Of a DNA stretch of 58,681 nucleotides, positions 1 to 8,402 are shown piece by piece. The notes beneath the pieces were generated by a model. It was given only the letters and a program-made list of their open reading frames with translations. It ran no database searches and was not told the DNA's origin. The position numbers and the translations under genes are program-made. How positions within the stretch are numbered: the first letter of the stretch is position 1; each line of letters begins with the position of its first letter. This DNA comes from a virus: IMG/VR virus record IMGVR_UViG_3300025687_000049, positions 1 to 58,681 of that record; one strand, 5' to 3'.

Positions 1-683
1 TAATCAATAGAGTTGGTGTTGTAGTTGGCAACTTGCGTCCAAACTGCTGGCGCTATTTGATCTGTAAAAACATCGCCATCACCATAAAGAGGAAAGCCCC
101 GAGTAGTCGCAGGCTCCGCTGCTAACAGTTCATAATAGGAGTGCTGTCCGCCAACCACAAAACCACTGAATGTACTAGCCTCCACGCTACTAAAATCGGA
201 TTCATTACCAGCAAGGTCACGCGCAGTAATTTTATACCACGTCTGTATTGATGCATCGAACGCTGAGTCTGTATAAGAATTACCCGGAGCACCAACTGTT
301 GCTATAGGAACACCAAAACCAGAGTCAGCAGATGTGGTCGATTTATATATTCGATAGTCCTGAATATCCGGCTCAGTATTACTTGTCCAAATTACCTGTA
401 TAGAGTTAGTCTGCTGGTTCGTTAAAAGAAGTCCGGCAGGGGCTAAGGGAGGGTCTACATCTACATCAGGATGTTTTGCACCTATACCCTGTAAAATACT
501 TACTGACACTTTCGGCTGCCTAATCTCATACTCGCCCAACTCAGCGTTAAGAAAAAACTCATTTGTTTCAAAAACGTCCTGAAATCTGTCTTGGAATACC
601 CATTCATCACCTACTAATTTGTAGACTTCAAGGTATCTTGAATCTGAACCATTGCCGCCGCTCTTTGTTACGCTATTTGGCAT
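1..683 (-). CDS. Fibronectin-III tail-fibre/adhesin protein, 5' part, runs off window edge
   Basis: Starts at the ATG complementary to 681-683, with the purine-rich AAGGAGA-type site just upstream, and stays open to the window edge, so only the N-terminal about 227 residues are present. The N-terminal about 80 residues look like a virion-attachment segment. Residues about 85-170 have the beta-sandwich pattern of a fibronectin type III domain (PPLAPAG, IQVIWTSNTEPDIQDYRIY). It is almost identical to the N-terminus of the complete 448-residue protein at 41716-43062, which continues into a lectin-like C-terminal domain, so this copy probably did too. Likely a receptor-recognition or accessory fibre protein. 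Confidence 0.75.
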   Translation of the reverse strand, partial: MPNSVTKSGGNGSDSRYLEVYKLVGDEWVFQDRFQDVFETNEFFLNAELGEYEIRQPKVSVSILQGIGAKHPDVDVDPPLAPAGLLLTNQQTNSIQVIWTSNTEPDIQDYRIYKSTTSADSGFGVPIATVGAPGNSYTDSAFDASIQTWYKITARDLAGNESDFSSVEASTFSGFVVGGQHSYYELLAAEPATTRGFPLYGDGDVFTDQIAPAVWTQVANYNTNSID

Positions 684-775
684 TATTTTCTCCTTTCATT
701 GTATTTAGTCACCACATTGGTCCAGGAAGTAGAACCCGACATAGTGGGGCGCGTTCGCTTCCTCGTCAACGATGC
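1..775. repeat. Long near-identical duplication, copy 1 (partner 42380-43153)
   Basis: Position 1 aligns with 42380 and the match runs to the shared CCTCGTCAACGATGC near 775, beyond which the copies are unrelated. Differences are scattered substitutions, for example around 148, 183 and 226-250, plus a small changed block around 715-722. It covers the fibre gene start and the tail end of the preceding gene. The left boundary is hidden by the window edge. Confidence 0.95.
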
Positions 776-802
776 AGGGTACCCCATATTTACCTTCGTA
801 AT
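705..802 (-). other. Open frame without start codon: remnant C-terminus of an upstream fibre-region gene
   Basis: Between two fibre genes the minus strand keeps an open frame whose translation includes VDEEANAPHYVGFYFL and ends just before the fibre gene. The same peptide is encoded at the equivalent place in the second copy (43062-43160). No ATG, GTG or TTG opens the frame here; the preceding gene stops at 805. Either a 3' remnant left by recombination, or part of the preceding gene reached by frameshifting. No function can be given. Confidence 0.35.
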
Positions 803-804
803 AA

Positions 805-1167
805 TTAAGACCAGGTAAGGTCGAACGTGAACTGGATGCTATCACTAGCAGCCAAAGCTATGCCAGTAAAGTCTGATTTCAAAAGCAGATTTCCAGTTGT
901 TGACGCATCAAACACCCCTGCATTAGTAATAGTTTTTACACCATCTGCAGTGATAGTACCGACGAATCGGTTTTGGTTAGAGGCAGGTTGGGATGCTGTG
1001 GCTACGACCCTAGCTTCAGATGCCTCCGTAAATAACGTTGTATCCCCTTTAGCTGCTGTACCTGCACCGGTACCCCAAGCCACATACCAGTTAGTGGGGG
1101 CAGAGGAAGTCCCATCAACCAAATCTGCAATTAGGGTCTCCCCTACATCTGTAAATATATCAGCCAT
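805..1167 (-). CDS. Small tail-fibre-region protein (120 aa), hypothetical
   Basis: A 120-residue protein rich in Ala, Thr, Gly and Asp with alternating hydrophobic and polar residues, as in small beta-sandwich virion proteins; it contains NWYVAWGTGAG and ends FTFDLTWS. An AGGAGAATTAA-type site precedes the ATG. Its size, position and VAWG-type core resemble the 161-residue protein at 43413-43898 (SFWVALHT core), which sits in the same place relative to the second copy of the fibre gene. Probably a structural or fibre-associated protein; the family was not recognised. Confidence 0.7.
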   Translation of the reverse strand: MADIFTDVGETLIADLVDGTSSAPTNWYVAWGTGAGTAAKGDTTLFTEASEARVVATASQPASNQNRFVGTITADGVKTITNAGVFDASTTGNLLLKSDFTGIALAASDSIQFTFDLTWS

Positions 1168-1176
1168 TTAATTCTC

Positions 1177-1413
1177 CTAAACCTTAATTCCAGTGGCTGG
1201 TGCGACTACAGTCTCAACAGTACCATCTGCTCGTGTAATAACCATAGTCAACGTACCAGTCGCCTTACTAGTGGTTTGTGAATGCCCCCCAGAACCCTTC
1301 TCGGAGTCTGGGTTGCGTTGTGTATAGATCCGACCAGTTGCACCATAAGGTGCTACTCTCTTCTCTCCTCTAAAGAATGCTTTAACATCCCCTATCAATT
1401 CTCTAACCTTCAT
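1177..1413 (-). CDS. Small hypothetical protein (78 aa)
   Basis: Two ATGs lie in tandem after an AGGAG site; the second gives the better spacing and is used here. The N-terminus is charged and helical (KVRELIGDVKAFFRGEKRV) and the C-terminus is a short beta-rich tail (TLTMVITRADGTVETVVAP). It lies 8 bases from the next gene in the run of small genes between lysis genes and fibre. No family recognised. Confidence 0.6.
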   Translation of the reverse strand: MKVRELIGDVKAFFRGEKRVAPYGATGRIYTQRNPDSEKGSGGHSQTTSKATGTLTMVITRADGTVETVVAPATGIKV

Positions 1414-1421
1414 CATCTCTC

Positions 1422-1763
1422 CTATACCATCTTTGAAAAAGATACAATTGAATTACTTGCCCCTGCTCGAACATAGGACACATGAGTTTGTTCCGGGAGA
1501 AGGGTTAGACTAACCCCCCCACCGGGGATCAATACAGCTCCCGTATCTCCTGCTGTCACGGTATCGCCGGACGCACCGAACTTCACCCACACAGCTTCTG
1601 TAGCAGATACCATGACAATCTGTGTCCCTGTAGGTAACGCATTCCCATTACTAGGGGTAGTCGTTGCGGTACCGTTATGATTGGTGGTAGGCCGCATGAC
1701 TTGGATAGGTGCGGAGTCTTTGTCTTGAGGTAGCTTCGCATCTACATGTTTATATTCAGTCAA
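1422..1763 (-). CDS. Small beta-rich virion-type protein (113 aa)
   Basis: After a low-complexity Thr/Asn/Ser N-terminus, residues about 45-110 form a beta-rich domain (GTQIVMVSATEAVWVKFGASGDTVTAGDTGAVLIPGG read in two parts) of the kind seen in small phage decoration or fibre-associated proteins. Its start overlaps the end of the holin-like gene by 8 bases, so it is translated from the same late mRNA. Function inferred from position only. Confidence 0.6.
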   Translation of the reverse strand: MTEYKHVDAKLPQDKDSAPIQVMRPTTNHNGTATTTPSNGNALPTGTQIVMVSATEAVWVKFGASGDTVTAGDTGAVLIPGGGVSLTLLPEQTHVSYVRAGASNSIVSFSKMV

Positions 1764-2112
1764 CTGATTTCTCCCTTTGTGTATCTTTGCGCCACTCGAC
1801 TATCTTTTTTGCCGCTGGCTTAATACCATAGATGGCAAGTGATATACTCACCCACCCAATTATATACCATTCCGGGGCTTTAGCTAAGTTTGCAAACCCA
1901 GCTTCTGAGAATTCCTGAGCACCAGGAACGAAAGCCATGATCGCAGGGATGCTCCAGATCAGTACCACGTACTCATCTTTCCACCCAGCATTCTCAATCA
2001 CCTTACCTGCATTTTCAATCTTAGCTGCAGTCTCGGCTTCTTTTATACGCCCACGCCGATCTATCCATGCGGGGAATATACTAGCAAGTGCTTGGATTAT
2101 TGGGGCTATCAT
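1756..2112 (-). CDS. Holin-like membrane protein (3TM gene-transfer-release holin type)
   Basis: 118 residues. An N-terminal hydrophobic segment (about 1-17) leads into a charged helix (DRRGRIKEAETAAKIENAG), followed by two clear membrane segments at about 50-66 (VLIWSIPAIMAFVPG) and 82-100 (WYIIGWVSISLAIYGI) and a basic tail. This layout matches the family named Holin of 3TMs, for gene-transfer release. Its ATG overlaps the stop of the endolysin gene by 4 bases, giving a compact lysis cassette. It would form the inner-membrane lesion that lets the endolysin reach the periplasm. Confidence 0.65.
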   Translation of the reverse strand: MIAPIIQALASIFPAWIDRRGRIKEAETAAKIENAGKVIENAGWKDEYVVLIWSIPAIMAFVPGAQEFSEAGFANLAKAPEWYIIGWVSISLAIYGIKPAAKKIVEWRKDTQREKSVD

Positions 2113-2510
2113 ATTCTCACCTCGAAGTGAAAGAGATCATCGAAGTTGTTGTCTACGATGTCTCCATTTTGATCCCAATCCCCTCCCCACCGTAGATCGA
2201 TATCTCGATGCTTCGCATACTCTATCGCACGTCCAGCTATGTATGATAGTTGTTGCCTCAGTTCACAGTCATCATGTGGGTAAGGGTATGGTTGTAGGTC
2301 TACTGCCGTAGAGGGGAACGAGTTGTGTTTCCCGTTAGGCCACCGTACTTTAGTGTACACTGGGTATAGGGCATTCTGTGTTGCTTCATCCCGGTGACCG
2401 GTGGTCAGTGCTATATCACATACTGAAGCTAGTATGTAGTCTACGATCTCTTGGAGAGGTTCGACCAGCTGAGCCCTTACTCTCCGGCTCCGTGGTCCCC
2501 AATGTCTCAT
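2109..2510 (-). CDS. Endolysin, peptidase M15 (VanY/L-Ala-D-Glu endopeptidase type)
   Basis: 133 residues with the zinc-peptidase pattern of phage M15 enzymes: GHRDEATQNALY near 39-49, the zinc ligands His62 and Asp71 in GKHNSFPSTAVDLQPYP, RWGGDWD near 107-113, and the third ligand in FHFEVRI (His128). It cleaves peptide bonds of peptidoglycan stem peptides. There is no signal peptide, so it needs the holin encoded immediately downstream, with which it overlaps by 4 bases. It also overlaps the upstream ejection-protein gene by 4 bases, showing tight translational coupling. Confidence 0.88.
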   Translation of the reverse strand: MRHWGPRSRRVRAQLVEPLQEIVDYILASVCDIALTTGHRDEATQNALYPVYTKVRWPNGKHNSFPSTAVDLQPYPYPHDDCELRQQLSYIAGRAIEYAKHRDIDLRWGGDWDQNGDIVDNNFDDLFHFEVRI

Positions 2511-4126
2511 GGCATCATCTCAGCTAGTTGCTCCTCAAGGGAGCTGGTGAAGTCAATCCAGGACCAGGTGTCTCCTTCAGCAAGGAGCTTTGCAGTCTCA
2601 CCCCATCCACCATTCTGGTCTATCAGCTGACCGAACGACGCGGCAGCTACACGTTGCCTAGCTTGTGTTGCAGTGAGCTTGAGTCCCTTTTCGAGCTGCC
2701 CATCTGTGACTTGGAGAATCTCTTGCGCTACCTTAGCACCGCGGTCACGTATCTGCCCGATCCCATCTTCCATAAGCTGGTCGATAAGCTGAGCCGGCTC
2801 TATAGGTCCTTTGTTCTGAAGTTTAGTGTAGATGAACTTCTCGATAGCCTCACCCTTAGCGTTGAGTTTCTTTTGTCCACTCTTGTATGTGATCATGTAC
2901 GTAGCTTGAAACTCTGGGATAGACTTCATCTGCCTCCAGGCAGACTCCACAGCACTTAAGTCGAAGTCGATAATGTGCGGGTTGCCCTGCCTGGGGCTCT
3001 TAGCTGCCTCTAAGAGAACTCCTACCACTCGGTTCCGCTCAGCCATGATATCAATCCCAGCCTCCTGCGCTTCCTTTTGAGTCTTTGTTAAGGCACCACC
3101 ACCCAAGGAGCGAGCTACACTGCGTTTCCCTGTCTTAGGTGAGGCAGGACCTTGCACGATATCTAGGAAGGCTCCCCAGGTCTCACTACGACTAATATCC
3201 ATACCCTCATTTTGTGCGGCAAGGTTTATCTTAGCTTTGGTCCCTGCGGAAGTAATCTGACGAGTCTCTACACCAGCACCACCAGCTATAGCTCGTTGAG
3301 CGAGCTGCTTACCGACATCCTGTGGTTGTCTCTGCAGACCTAGCATATTAGTGATACCACGAATGATAGCACGTGCGGCACTACGCCCACCTTCGGGACC
3401 AAGCATCTTACCGAAGCCGGCCGCAGCAAACATACTGCCAATCTTACCGGAGTGTAGACTACGCCCAAGCCCAGACAACACCTTACCACCTATTACGGTA
3501 GCAGTTGCTGCGGAAGCGGCATTCTTTGCTCGAGACTCTTTCATGGTTACAGCCTTACTTCCTTCGATAACCCCTACCAAGGCAGCTTGACCTCCTAAGG
3601 TTGCCCCTAGCTTGGTGAGGAAGTTCAATCCCTTAGAGACTATGTTAAGCCCTTGAATAATCTGCCCACCGGGAACCATGAATGCAGCAAGTGTAGGGAT
3701 AGCTTGCCCCAGGTCTTCCATGCCGAAGCCTTTGTCGTCCAGCTCGGCCCACAGCTTACGGTCCCGCTCTTCCATAGCAGCTAGGACTGCTGCTTCCTCA
3801 GGGGACGAAGCCATCTGTTCTAGTCCTCGAGTGAGGGCAGTTGTTTCTCTACCAAGTCCTTGTAGGAATCGTGAGGGACCGCTATCAGCTACAGCCTCCG
3901 CTTGTCCTTCGGAGAGACCTATACCTTCTAGGAAGCCTGATAAGTTTCTCTCAATTTCGGGGCGCTCATCAACCTCCGCGGCTGGTGCTGCACCGGCAGC
4001 AGCTATCTGTTCCTGCAGCATAGCCTGTCCTTCTGACGTGCTCAAAAAAGCGCTAAATTGCTCTTCAGTTGCGTCAGCCTCTATCTCAAAGGTACCTTGC
4101 TCGGTCTCTATCTGGAATGTAGCCAT
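2507..4126 (-). CDS. Internal virion / DNA-ejection protein (539 aa)
   Basis: 539 residues. Starts with a compact repeated-beta segment (FQIETEQGTFEIEAD) found at the N-terminus of other phage virion proteins. An Ala/Gly-rich region at about 150-240 has several hydrophobic stretches (IPTLAAFMVPGG, AALVGVIEG, TATVIGGKVLSGL) that could insert into a membrane, followed by long charged helices. With the next two genes it fills the position that ejection proteins occupy in T7- and P22-like podophages. No lytic transglycosylase motif is visible. Role inferred from size, composition and order. Confidence 0.6.
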   Translation of the reverse strand: MATFQIETEQGTFEIEADATEEQFSAFLSTSEGQAMLQEQIAAAGAAPAAEVDERPEIERNLSGFLEGIGLSEGQAEAVADSGPSRFLQGLGRETTALTRGLEQMASSPEEAAVLAAMEERDRKLWAELDDKGFGMEDLGQAIPTLAAFMVPGGQIIQGLNIVSKGLNFLTKLGATLGGQAALVGVIEGSKAVTMKESRAKNAASAATATVIGGKVLSGLGRSLHSGKIGSMFAAAGFGKMLGPEGGRSAARAIIRGITNMLGLQRQPQDVGKQLAQRAIAGGAGVETRQITSAGTKAKINLAAQNEGMDISRSETWGAFLDIVQGPASPKTGKRSVARSLGGGALTKTQKEAQEAGIDIMAERNRVVGVLLEAAKSPRQGNPHIIDFDLSAVESAWRQMKSIPEFQATYMITYKSGQKKLNAKGEAIEKFIYTKLQNKGPIEPAQLIDQLMEDGIGQIRDRGAKVAQEILQVTDGQLEKGLKLTATQARQRVAAASFGQLIDQNGGWGETAKLLAEGDTWSWIDFTSSLEEQLAEMMP

Positions 4127-5472
4127 TAATTAATTCGCTTTACCTTGAAGGTGATTGGTGCCGGAGCTTCACTCTCTGTAGAGTCACCACCGGTATCCTT
4201 GCGTGGAGTATTAGCCCGACTGAAAGCACTCTGGTGTCTCACTGCCATACCACCATCATCGATTAGTTGCTCGAATTCTTCAAGAAGGTCAAAGAATTTC
4301 TCTTCCTCTGCCTCGAAGCTCTGCCACTTCTCTAGCCCTATCTGACCATTCAAACCCCCACTTAGTGCACGAGTCCTATGTTGCTTGGCTTTAAAGGCGG
4401 CATCTTCGAATCTCTCTCGAAGTAACACCTTCAGGGCATCAGGATCCCCGTTACCGGTTATCATCTGAATAGCCATCTCAACGTCTTGGTCAGACAAACG
4501 CCCACCAGGGTCGAGACTCTTAGCTAAGGTGTACGCCATATTCAGTACTAAGCCACGTGCTACAGCACTTTCTATACCTAACTGACGCGCATTCTGTAAG
4601 TACCCAGTCTTAGAGATGACTCTGTTGAACCGACTCTGGTCTACTTTCGCATCCTCTTCAGACTGGACTAAGTCCCCAGCTATACGAGCAACCCCAGTGA
4701 AGAAGGACCCTCCTTCAGCAAGAGCATCACCACCCGCGGTGAAGGCTAGTGGTGACTTCAGCATCTGCTTCAGGAATGACTGACCATTACGCATGAGTAC
4801 AGCACCATTTACAAGATCAACTTCGATCCGATCTAGACTACTCTTATTCAAACCACCGGTAGAGTTTGTACTATAATCTTCCAGCTTCAACGCATCTAAA
4901 CCACTACCGACTACATAAGTATGGGTACTGTCCTGTGCCTGACGACGTTGTAACTCAGCATCTATCTCTTCCGGAGTAGCCTTGGGATCTAGCTTAGCTA
5001 CCGGGGTAGTGTCTCCCATAGCATTACGCCTGAAGATGTACGGGGTCTTACTATCCCGGGCTGTCTCAAGAGCGTTCTTGAGCTCAAACTCTTTTTCATC
5101 GATCCCTTGTTTCAAGCGAGTCTGCTCCAGAGCTTGGCTCTGAAGTTTGATGATGTTGTCGTTGGCTTGGAGAGCTATCTTAGGATCTATTCCCGCTAAC
5201 TGCTCACGTACCTTGACTTGCTGCCGGAGCTGGAAGTCTGTTTCTGACTCCCCCTCCTTTCGTTCAACACTCTTCAGGGCACCAGCCAGGGCTTGTTCTT
5301 TTGCCCGGGCAGCACGTATCTCAGGTGAACTGAAGATAGCATTGATTACCTGTTGTGAATTTGCAGCTCTCTGTTGCTCGGGATTCCCGGTACGGAGCTG
5401 CTGTATCATATTGTCGGCCTGAGCTTTTAGCTCTTCGCTCCCAAGGAATTCGAATCCACCGATGTTAGCCAT
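4126..5472 (-). CDS. Internal virion / DNA-ejection protein (448 aa)
   Basis: A 448-residue, largely helical, charged protein (QTRLKQGIDEKEFELKNA and similar) without membrane segments; the C-terminus is Pro/Ser/Thr-rich and probably disordered. Stop and start codons of neighbours touch (ATGA-type at 4126). It is the middle gene of a three-gene block between lysis and tail genes. Most likely packaged in the head and ejected with DNA; no sequence family recognised. Confidence 0.55.
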   Translation of the reverse strand: MANIGGFEFLGSEELKAQADNMIQQLRTGNPEQQRAANSQQVINAIFSSPEIRAARAKEQALAGALKSVERKEGESETDFQLRQQVKVREQLAGIDPKIALQANDNIIKLQSQALEQTRLKQGIDEKEFELKNALETARDSKTPYIFRRNAMGDTTPVAKLDPKATPEEIDAELQRRQAQDSTHTYVVGSGLDALKLEDYSTNSTGGLNKSSLDRIEVDLVNGAVLMRNGQSFLKQMLKSPLAFTAGGDALAEGGSFFTGVARIAGDLVQSEEDAKVDQSRFNRVISKTGYLQNARQLGIESAVARGLVLNMAYTLAKSLDPGGRLSDQDVEMAIQMITGNGDPDALKVLLRERFEDAAFKAKQHRTRALSGGLNGQIGLEKWQSFEAEEEKFFDLLEEFEQLIDDGGMAVRHQSAFSRANTPRKDTGGDSTESEAPAPITFKVKRIN

Positions 5473-5481
5473 TTACCCTCC

Positions 5482-6930
5482 CTACAAGAATGAGGCTGAT
5501 ACATTCCCGGCATTACTGTTAATGCTAGGAGTGTTTGGTGTTAAGATGCTCGCTACTCCGGTAGGAGATCCTGTTGGGGATCCCCCGAACCTATTAGCCA
5601 GAGCACTGAATGCTGAGCCGATCCCACCTTGTGGAGCTAGTGCCCCAGATAGTTGAGCTAGGGCTGTTGCCGTGCTGTTGTCTTGTGGCATACCTATACC
5701 AGAAGCTCCCATGCGGGTAGATGCCTGGTTAGTCATGAAGCTACCAACTAAGCTAGCATTCTCTCGAGCGTCCTGGTTCACGCTAGTAGCACCACCAAGT
5801 GCGGCCAGTAAGTTCTGCAGAGCCAGTGATTGGTTCTGGTTGTTCAGTACGTTCGGAGCATTACTCTGACCTAAGGTCTGTTGTGCCTGTGAGAAGCCCT
5901 GCCCTTGGAGTAGGTTAGCCAAGCCAGAGACCTGGTTGAACCGGTTCGTTGCTCCACTCAGGAGTTGATCCTGTAGACCAGCTAGGCCTGAGCCTGTGCC
6001 GGCGAGGGTTTGACCTAAGCCTAGCTGTGCTTGTTGTGCATTCCGACCTTCCTGTCCTGCCATGATCTGGCGTTGTAAGTCAGCCTGACCTAATCCTCTA
6101 GCAAAGGCTTCTGTCTGTAGAGCCCCTCCAGTCGTCCCTAAGCGCCCTGTGGCGAATAGGTTGTCTAGGTTACCAGCGATAAGCCTATCCTCTTCTGGAC
6201 GTGCCTGGTCGCGGAGTAGGGATAACATTTGGTCACGTGAGGCTTCCTGTGTACCAGGTAAGGCACCGAAGGCGTTTTGTGCCTGTCCCATTACCTGCTG
6301 TTGTAAACCTTGAGCGAAGGGATTAGTGAACTGATCGGAAGCTTGTTGTCCTACTTGACCGAAGAGAGCACCCGTCCCTTGCAGGAGTTGATTCAGTGTC
6401 CCCTGACCTTGCTGACCTTGGTTAAGGAAGTTAGCGAAGGCTTGCTGTACGAACGGATCCATACCTTGAGCCTGCGCTGCTTGCTGAGCACTCCCTCCAG
6501 CGAGGCCTACCAGACCTGATCGGATACCTTCCAAATCACCAGCACTGGTGTTGATGCTACCGAGGTCACTACCCGTCAGACCACGTGTACCAGGTATCTG
6601 ACGCTGCCCAGGAGGGAGTGGGTTACCTTTCCCATCATAGTGTATACCGGTGGAAGGATCATATCCAAAAGGAGTTCCTGGTTCGGATAGATTAGCCGTG
6701 GAGCTGGTAACTCCAGTAGGAGCACTCCCAGTACCACCAGGAGATCCACCAAAGGTAACACTTGCCCCACCGGGACCAAAGAAGTCTATAGGGGAGAATG
6801 CATTAAGAGCGATAGACCGCCGAATCTTAGCATCTTTCTTCGCGTCTTTGGCAGCCTTGGATCCAGAAGACATACTTAAGCCCCCTGCGATAACCGAGCC
6901 TGCTGCACCTGCTACTGCTGCCCATGCCAT
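5482..6930 (-). CDS. Gln/Gly/Ala-rich internal virion protein (482 aa)
   Basis: Opens with MAWAAVAGAAGSVIAGG, a hydrophobic Ala/Gly segment that could span a membrane, then a Gly/Pro/Ser-rich stretch and a long Gln-, Leu- and Gly-rich helical region (QQAAQAQGMDPFVQQAF, GLQQQVMGQAQNAFG). This composition is typical of podophage ejection proteins such as the smaller P22/T7 internal proteins. It is the first gene of the ejection block on the late transcript. Confidence 0.6.
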   Translation of the reverse strand: MAWAAVAGAAGSVIAGGLSMSSGSKAAKDAKKDAKIRRSIALNAFSPIDFFGPGGASVTFGGSPGGTGSAPTGVTSSTANLSEPGTPFGYDPSTGIHYDGKGNPLPPGQRQIPGTRGLTGSDLGSINTSAGDLEGIRSGLVGLAGGSAQQAAQAQGMDPFVQQAFANFLNQGQQGQGTLNQLLQGTGALFGQVGQQASDQFTNPFAQGLQQQVMGQAQNAFGALPGTQEASRDQMLSLLRDQARPEEDRLIAGNLDNLFATGRLGTTGGALQTEAFARGLGQADLQRQIMAGQEGRNAQQAQLGLGQTLAGTGSGLAGLQDQLLSGATNRFNQVSGLANLLQGQGFSQAQQTLGQSNAPNVLNNQNQSLALQNLLAALGGATSVNQDARENASLVGSFMTNQASTRMGASGIGMPQDNSTATALAQLSGALAPQGGIGSAFSALANRFGGSPTGSPTGVASILTPNTPSINSNAGNVSASFL

Positions 6931-6932
6931 AT

Positions 6933-7391
6933 TTACTTATCCTCTAAACGTAGTTGCACCTGGTGTTCCAGGGCATTTTCTGGGGGGACTACAAAATGTT
7001 CCCACAGTTTCTCTTGATCTGTCTCTTCGGTAGCGTGGATGTTTATAAACACTGTTTCCTCTAATGCTAACAAAATCTTTTTCTCTCCAGGCTCACTAAT
7101 ATATACCTCACCAGCTTCAAGGATATATTCCCCGTCAGACTGTTTGACTAGGACTCGTCCTTTTGCAACGATATTGATACAGGCGAAACGGTGTATCTGT
7201 CCGGTAACCCAGTGGCGGTCGGGTAGAGTGAACTTTCTAGCGTAAGCACCGTTGCAATGATAATGTTCCGTCCAGCCCTCAGTAGAGCACGTCTTACCTT
7301 CTCGTATGGCCGCAGCCTCGAGAGCAAGGAGTTGATTTGTGTGCTCACTCTTTGTCTTTACCTGTGTCTTTGGTACTTCTGCTAGAAGCAT
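6933..7391 (-). CDS. Cupin-fold protein (152 aa)
   Basis: The start chosen is the ATG at 7391 because GGAGAG lies a short distance upstream. Residues about 40-125 show a single cupin-like barrel: EHYHCNGAYARKF, a His-containing turn (IHRFACINIVAKG) and GEYILEAGEVYISEPGEKK, ending in FINIHAT. Similar cupin proteins occur among podophage tail genes, where they may be structural or bind a small ligand. The metal-binding His pattern is only partial, so enzyme activity is doubtful. It overlaps the small membrane-protein gene by 47 bases. Confidence 0.6.
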   Translation of the reverse strand: MLLAEVPKTQVKTKSEHTNQLLALEAAAIREGKTCSTEGWTEHYHCNGAYARKFTLPDRHWVTGQIHRFACINIVAKGRVLVKQSDGEYILEAGEVYISEPGEKKILLALEETVFINIHATEETDQEKLWEHFVVPPENALEHQVQLRLEDK

Positions 7392-7593
7392 TTTTTTCTC
7401 TCCGTTCTTGCCAGCGATCATACAGTGTCCACGCACCTGCGCAGATAGCGATCACTGTGGATAGTGTTATCAGAACTTGGTTAAGGTCTGCTAACCAGGC
7501 TATCCATCCTGTAGTAGCACTTGAGGCTGCTACGGTTGCGGCTACTTCAGCCTTTTGTTGTATGAGTTGTTGCACTGCATTCCTACTGCTCAT
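7345..7593 (-). CDS. Small single-span membrane protein, second holin candidate (82 aa)
   Basis: Residues about 28-58 (WIAWLADLNQVLITLSTVIAICAGAWTLY region) form one long or two short membrane segments, flanked by a polar N-terminus and a very basic/charged C-terminus (RWQERREKNASSR). This matches class II/III holins or pinholins of podophages. It stops inside the start of the cupin gene and touches the lectin-domain gene upstream. Whether it or the protein at 1756-2112 is the main holin cannot be decided from sequence. Confidence 0.55.
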   Translation of the reverse strand: MSSRNAVQQLIQQKAEVAATVAASSATTGWIAWLADLNQVLITLSTVIAICAGAWTLYDRWQERREKNASSRSTKDTGKDKE

Positions 7594-8402
7594 TAGATGC
7601 TTACGTAATCGGCAAAGAGTCTCCGATTCCTCCGTCTCTGTGATTTAGTTCTAAATACACTCCCTGGTATTAGGGCATTGTGGATTTGTAAAGCTTGGGT
7701 AGCGTCCACTTTGAAGTCATAGGTAAGCATTTCATACATCACAACATTTTCTATGCTTCTGTCATTTACACCACCACGACCACCTATACATGCAGACGTT
7801 GCAAAAGAATCCCACCAATAGTTGTCGTTAACTCCATCATCACCTGAGGTGTGTGTTACAGGAACGGCTACACCATCCATGTAGATAGTCGGACTAGTAG
7901 TGGTATCCGCTCCTGGTACGACTATTACACTATGCGCATTTAAGTCATTAAACCCACCAACATCTGTGTCCCAGTATTCGTCGTTCGCGCCAGAATCTTG
8001 TACCTGCCAACGGACCGTCCCATCAGCATTGCTGACGCCGAAGTGTATATATCGGCTGTCGAAGCCAAAGTAGAAACCTGCCCAAAACGTAGGGTAGTTG
8101 ACCGTTCCTATTCGGCGGAACACGCACACGAACGTACCTTTATTACTTAGACCCAGACCAGCAGCCTCTAGCTGCCCTCCCCCATTGAGGAGCATCCCGT
8201 AGCCATCCCCAGCGGGATTAGCCTCATATTGGTACTCCATAGTGAAGGTATTAAATGAGCTATCCTCGACGAGGTCGGTGGCAATAGCCGCAGTACCTTC
8301 GTCACTAACTCCACCTGAAGCGTCACTAAAACGCCACCAGCGGTAAGGTCCTACCAGGAGGCCATCTGTGATCGCGTTGATTGTATCATACGGTTCTGCC
8401 AT
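7593..8402 (-). CDS. Concanavalin/LamG-like fibre or receptor-binding protein (269 aa)
   Basis: A 269-residue beta-rich protein with the jelly-roll pattern of LamG/concanavalin-like lectins: YRWWRFSDASGG, GTFVCVFRRIG, HSVIVVPGADTTTSPTIYMDG, ACIGGRGGVNDRSIENVVMYE. It follows the larger fibre protein with 1-base stop/start overlap, so it may be the tip or a glycan-binding partner of that fibre. Confidence 0.6.
   Translation of the reverse strand: MAEPYDTINAITDGLLVGPYRWWRFSDASGGVSDEGTAAIATDLVEDSSFNTFTMEYQYEANPAGDGYGMLLNGGGQLEAAGLGLSNKGTFVCVFRRIGTVNYPTFWAGFYFGFDSRYIHFGVSNADGTVRWQVQDSGANDEYWDTDVGGFNDLNAHSVIVVPGADTTTSPTIYMDGVAVPVTHTSGDDGVNDNYWWDSFATSACIGGRGGVNDRSIENVVMYEMLTYDFKVDATQALQIHNALIPGSVFRTKSQRRRNRRLFADYVSI

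Noticed and set aside
827-1171. Plus-strand open frames opposite the fibre-region and ejection genes
   Set aside because: Exact shadows of better-supported minus-strand genes with ribosome sites and family motifs.
6228-6242. Other CACGTG sites (for example near 6234 and 34446) as parS
   Set aside because: The outer bases do not match the consensus and both lie inside genes.
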